A stretch of DNA of 6,576 nucleotides from positions 1 to 6,576 of the forward strand of contig CAIVDH010000137.1 of the NCBI GenBank assembly GCA_903904635.1, read 5' to 3'. The notes beneath the pieces were generated by a model. It did no database searches and was not told the origin of the DNA. It saw nothing but the letters and a program-made list of their open reading frames with translations. The position numbers and the translations under genes were made by a program. Of this stretch, positions 5,927 to 6,576 are shown one piece after another (the first letter of the stretch is position 1; every line of letters starts with the position of its first letter). The stretch is from an uncultured Burkholderiales bacterium. GTDB lineage: Bacteria > Pseudomonadota > Gammaproteobacteria > Burkholderiales > Burkholderiaceae_D.

Positions 5927-6484
5927 TTCGAATGCTGCTTCAGTTGGTTGCAGATTATCAAATCGAAATAAATTTTCATGCACGGGCGGTTCAATACGCC
6001 GCTGCATATATGTATCCCAGTGCGCCAGCTTCCACGCATCACGTGCATCAGCCCTATGTGCAATGCGCCGCCTTGCTTCATCTGCTGCCAGTTCTATCCA
6101 TGCAATACGGCACACAGTATTGGCAGGTAATCCGAGTAGCGCAGGCTGAAAAAATTTGCCGCTCATGATTTCGCGCGTAAATGGCCCTACTAAAATTACA
6201 CTGATGCCCAGCTCAAAATTTTCGCGCACAATATCCAGCAGACCTGCATACTCCTGATCGCGAATATGCTGTAAATATGTTGGACTATCACGGTCATTCG
6301 GATCGCCCGTTAGCAGTCCCATCATGTGCGAACTAAAAGCGCCATACACCGTATCTTTATCAAGAAAGAAAAAATCTTGACCCGTGCGACTGCTAATTAG
6401 CGGCAGCGCTTTTTTTGCCAGCGATGTTTTGCCGGTGCCGGCGTGGCCGGCAAATAAAATTAATCTGGGATGATTTCGGGGCAT
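5900..6484 (-). CDS. P-loop kinase-like ATP-binding protein (AAA_33 / zeta-toxin-like fold), substrate unknown
   Basis: The 194-residue product is a single cytoplasmic P-loop NTPase domain. Walker A is GHAGTGKT (G13-T20) directly after the first strand LILFA. FFFLDKDTVYG (38-48) gives the D-K-D pair after strand two (D42, D44), where small-molecule kinases of the gluconate kinase, zeta-toxin and chloramphenicol phosphotransferase group place the catalytic aspartate. SVILVGPF (95-102) fits the next core strand. ARRRIAHRADARDAWKL (137-153) is an arginine-rich lid, and NLFRFDN (171-177) fits the last strand. This points to phosphotransfer to a small molecule or nucleotide sugar; the substrate is unknown. 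An in-frame TAA nine bases before the ATG (6482-6484) rules out a longer form, and the Walker A near the N-terminus rules out a shorter one. No Shine-Dalgarno sequence is visible. No antitoxin-like partner is adjacent in the window, so a toxin role is unsupported. Confidence 0.8.
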   Translation of the reverse strand: MPRNHPRLILFAGHAGTGKTSLAKKALPLISSRTGQDFFFLDKDTVYGAFSSHMMGLLTGDPNDRDSPTYLQHIRDQEYAGLLDIVRENFELGISVILVGPFTREIMSGKFFQPALLGLPANTVCRIAWIELAADEARRRIAHRADARDAWKLAHWDTYMQRRIEPPVHENLFRFDNLQPTEAAFETLLTHLIA

Positions 6485-6576
6485 AGGTAATTAGCAAGCG
6501 TACGGGTCTGACAGGGAGCGTTAGGTGAACGGGCACAATTTGTTATTTTTATATCAAGACTGTTACGAGAGCTCAT

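Noticed and set aside
6460..6576. 38-codon minus-strand open frame reaching the right edge (ATG at 6574-6576)
   Set aside because: It overlaps the start of the kinase-like gene in another frame, shows no family pattern, and its upstream sequence is outside the window.
6485..6576. Promoter for the kinase-like gene on the minus strand
   Set aside because: TTGATA and AT-rich stretches occur around 6548-6560, but no -35/-10 pair with proper spacing can be defended.

Overview
The window looks like a mid-GC proteobacterial chromosome. A betaproteobacterium is most likely: it has a PrtDEF-type type I secretion operon, a two-domain MnmC whose FAD half lacks an insertion found in the E. coli protein, a family VIII (EstB-type) serine hydrolase, and dispersed ATTCC-N10-GGAAT hairpin repeats. 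The taxonomic call is an inference from family resemblance only.

Layout. Bases 2-148 are the last 48 codons of a type I secretion membrane fusion protein (HlyD/PrtE type). One base later comes a complete TolC-type outer membrane channel (150-1463), so the left edge is the 3' end of a type I secretion operon; the ABC transporter and substrate should lie to the left. Converging on it is a small secreted protein with an Adhesin_E-like pattern (minus strand, 1490-1873). Bases 1886-2512 hold no convincing gene. They contain two imperfect tandem copies of a ~177-base unit, each carrying a facing pair of REP-like hairpins.

To the right, a small secreted four-cysteine protein of unknown function (2513-2863) overlaps by one base (TAATG) the start of an mnmC-like gene (2863-4413). 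This MnmC keeps a complete FAD oxidoreductase domain, but its N-terminal methyltransferase domain lacks both its beginning and its C-terminal half. It is the most interesting gene in the window. After 77 bases and a strong ribosome binding site comes an exported beta-lactamase-fold serine hydrolase (4491-5804). Facing it is a P-loop kinase-like protein of unknown substrate (minus strand, 5900-6484), whose stop codon lies at the edge of a long hairpin.

How the genes relate. Only the secretion pair is a clear functional unit, forming the periplasmic and outer-membrane part of one export channel. The four-cysteine protein and MnmC may be translationally coupled, but no functional link can be read from sequence. 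The rest appear to be independent housekeeping or accessory genes. I found no CRISPR array, transposase, phage gene, tRNA or rRNA.
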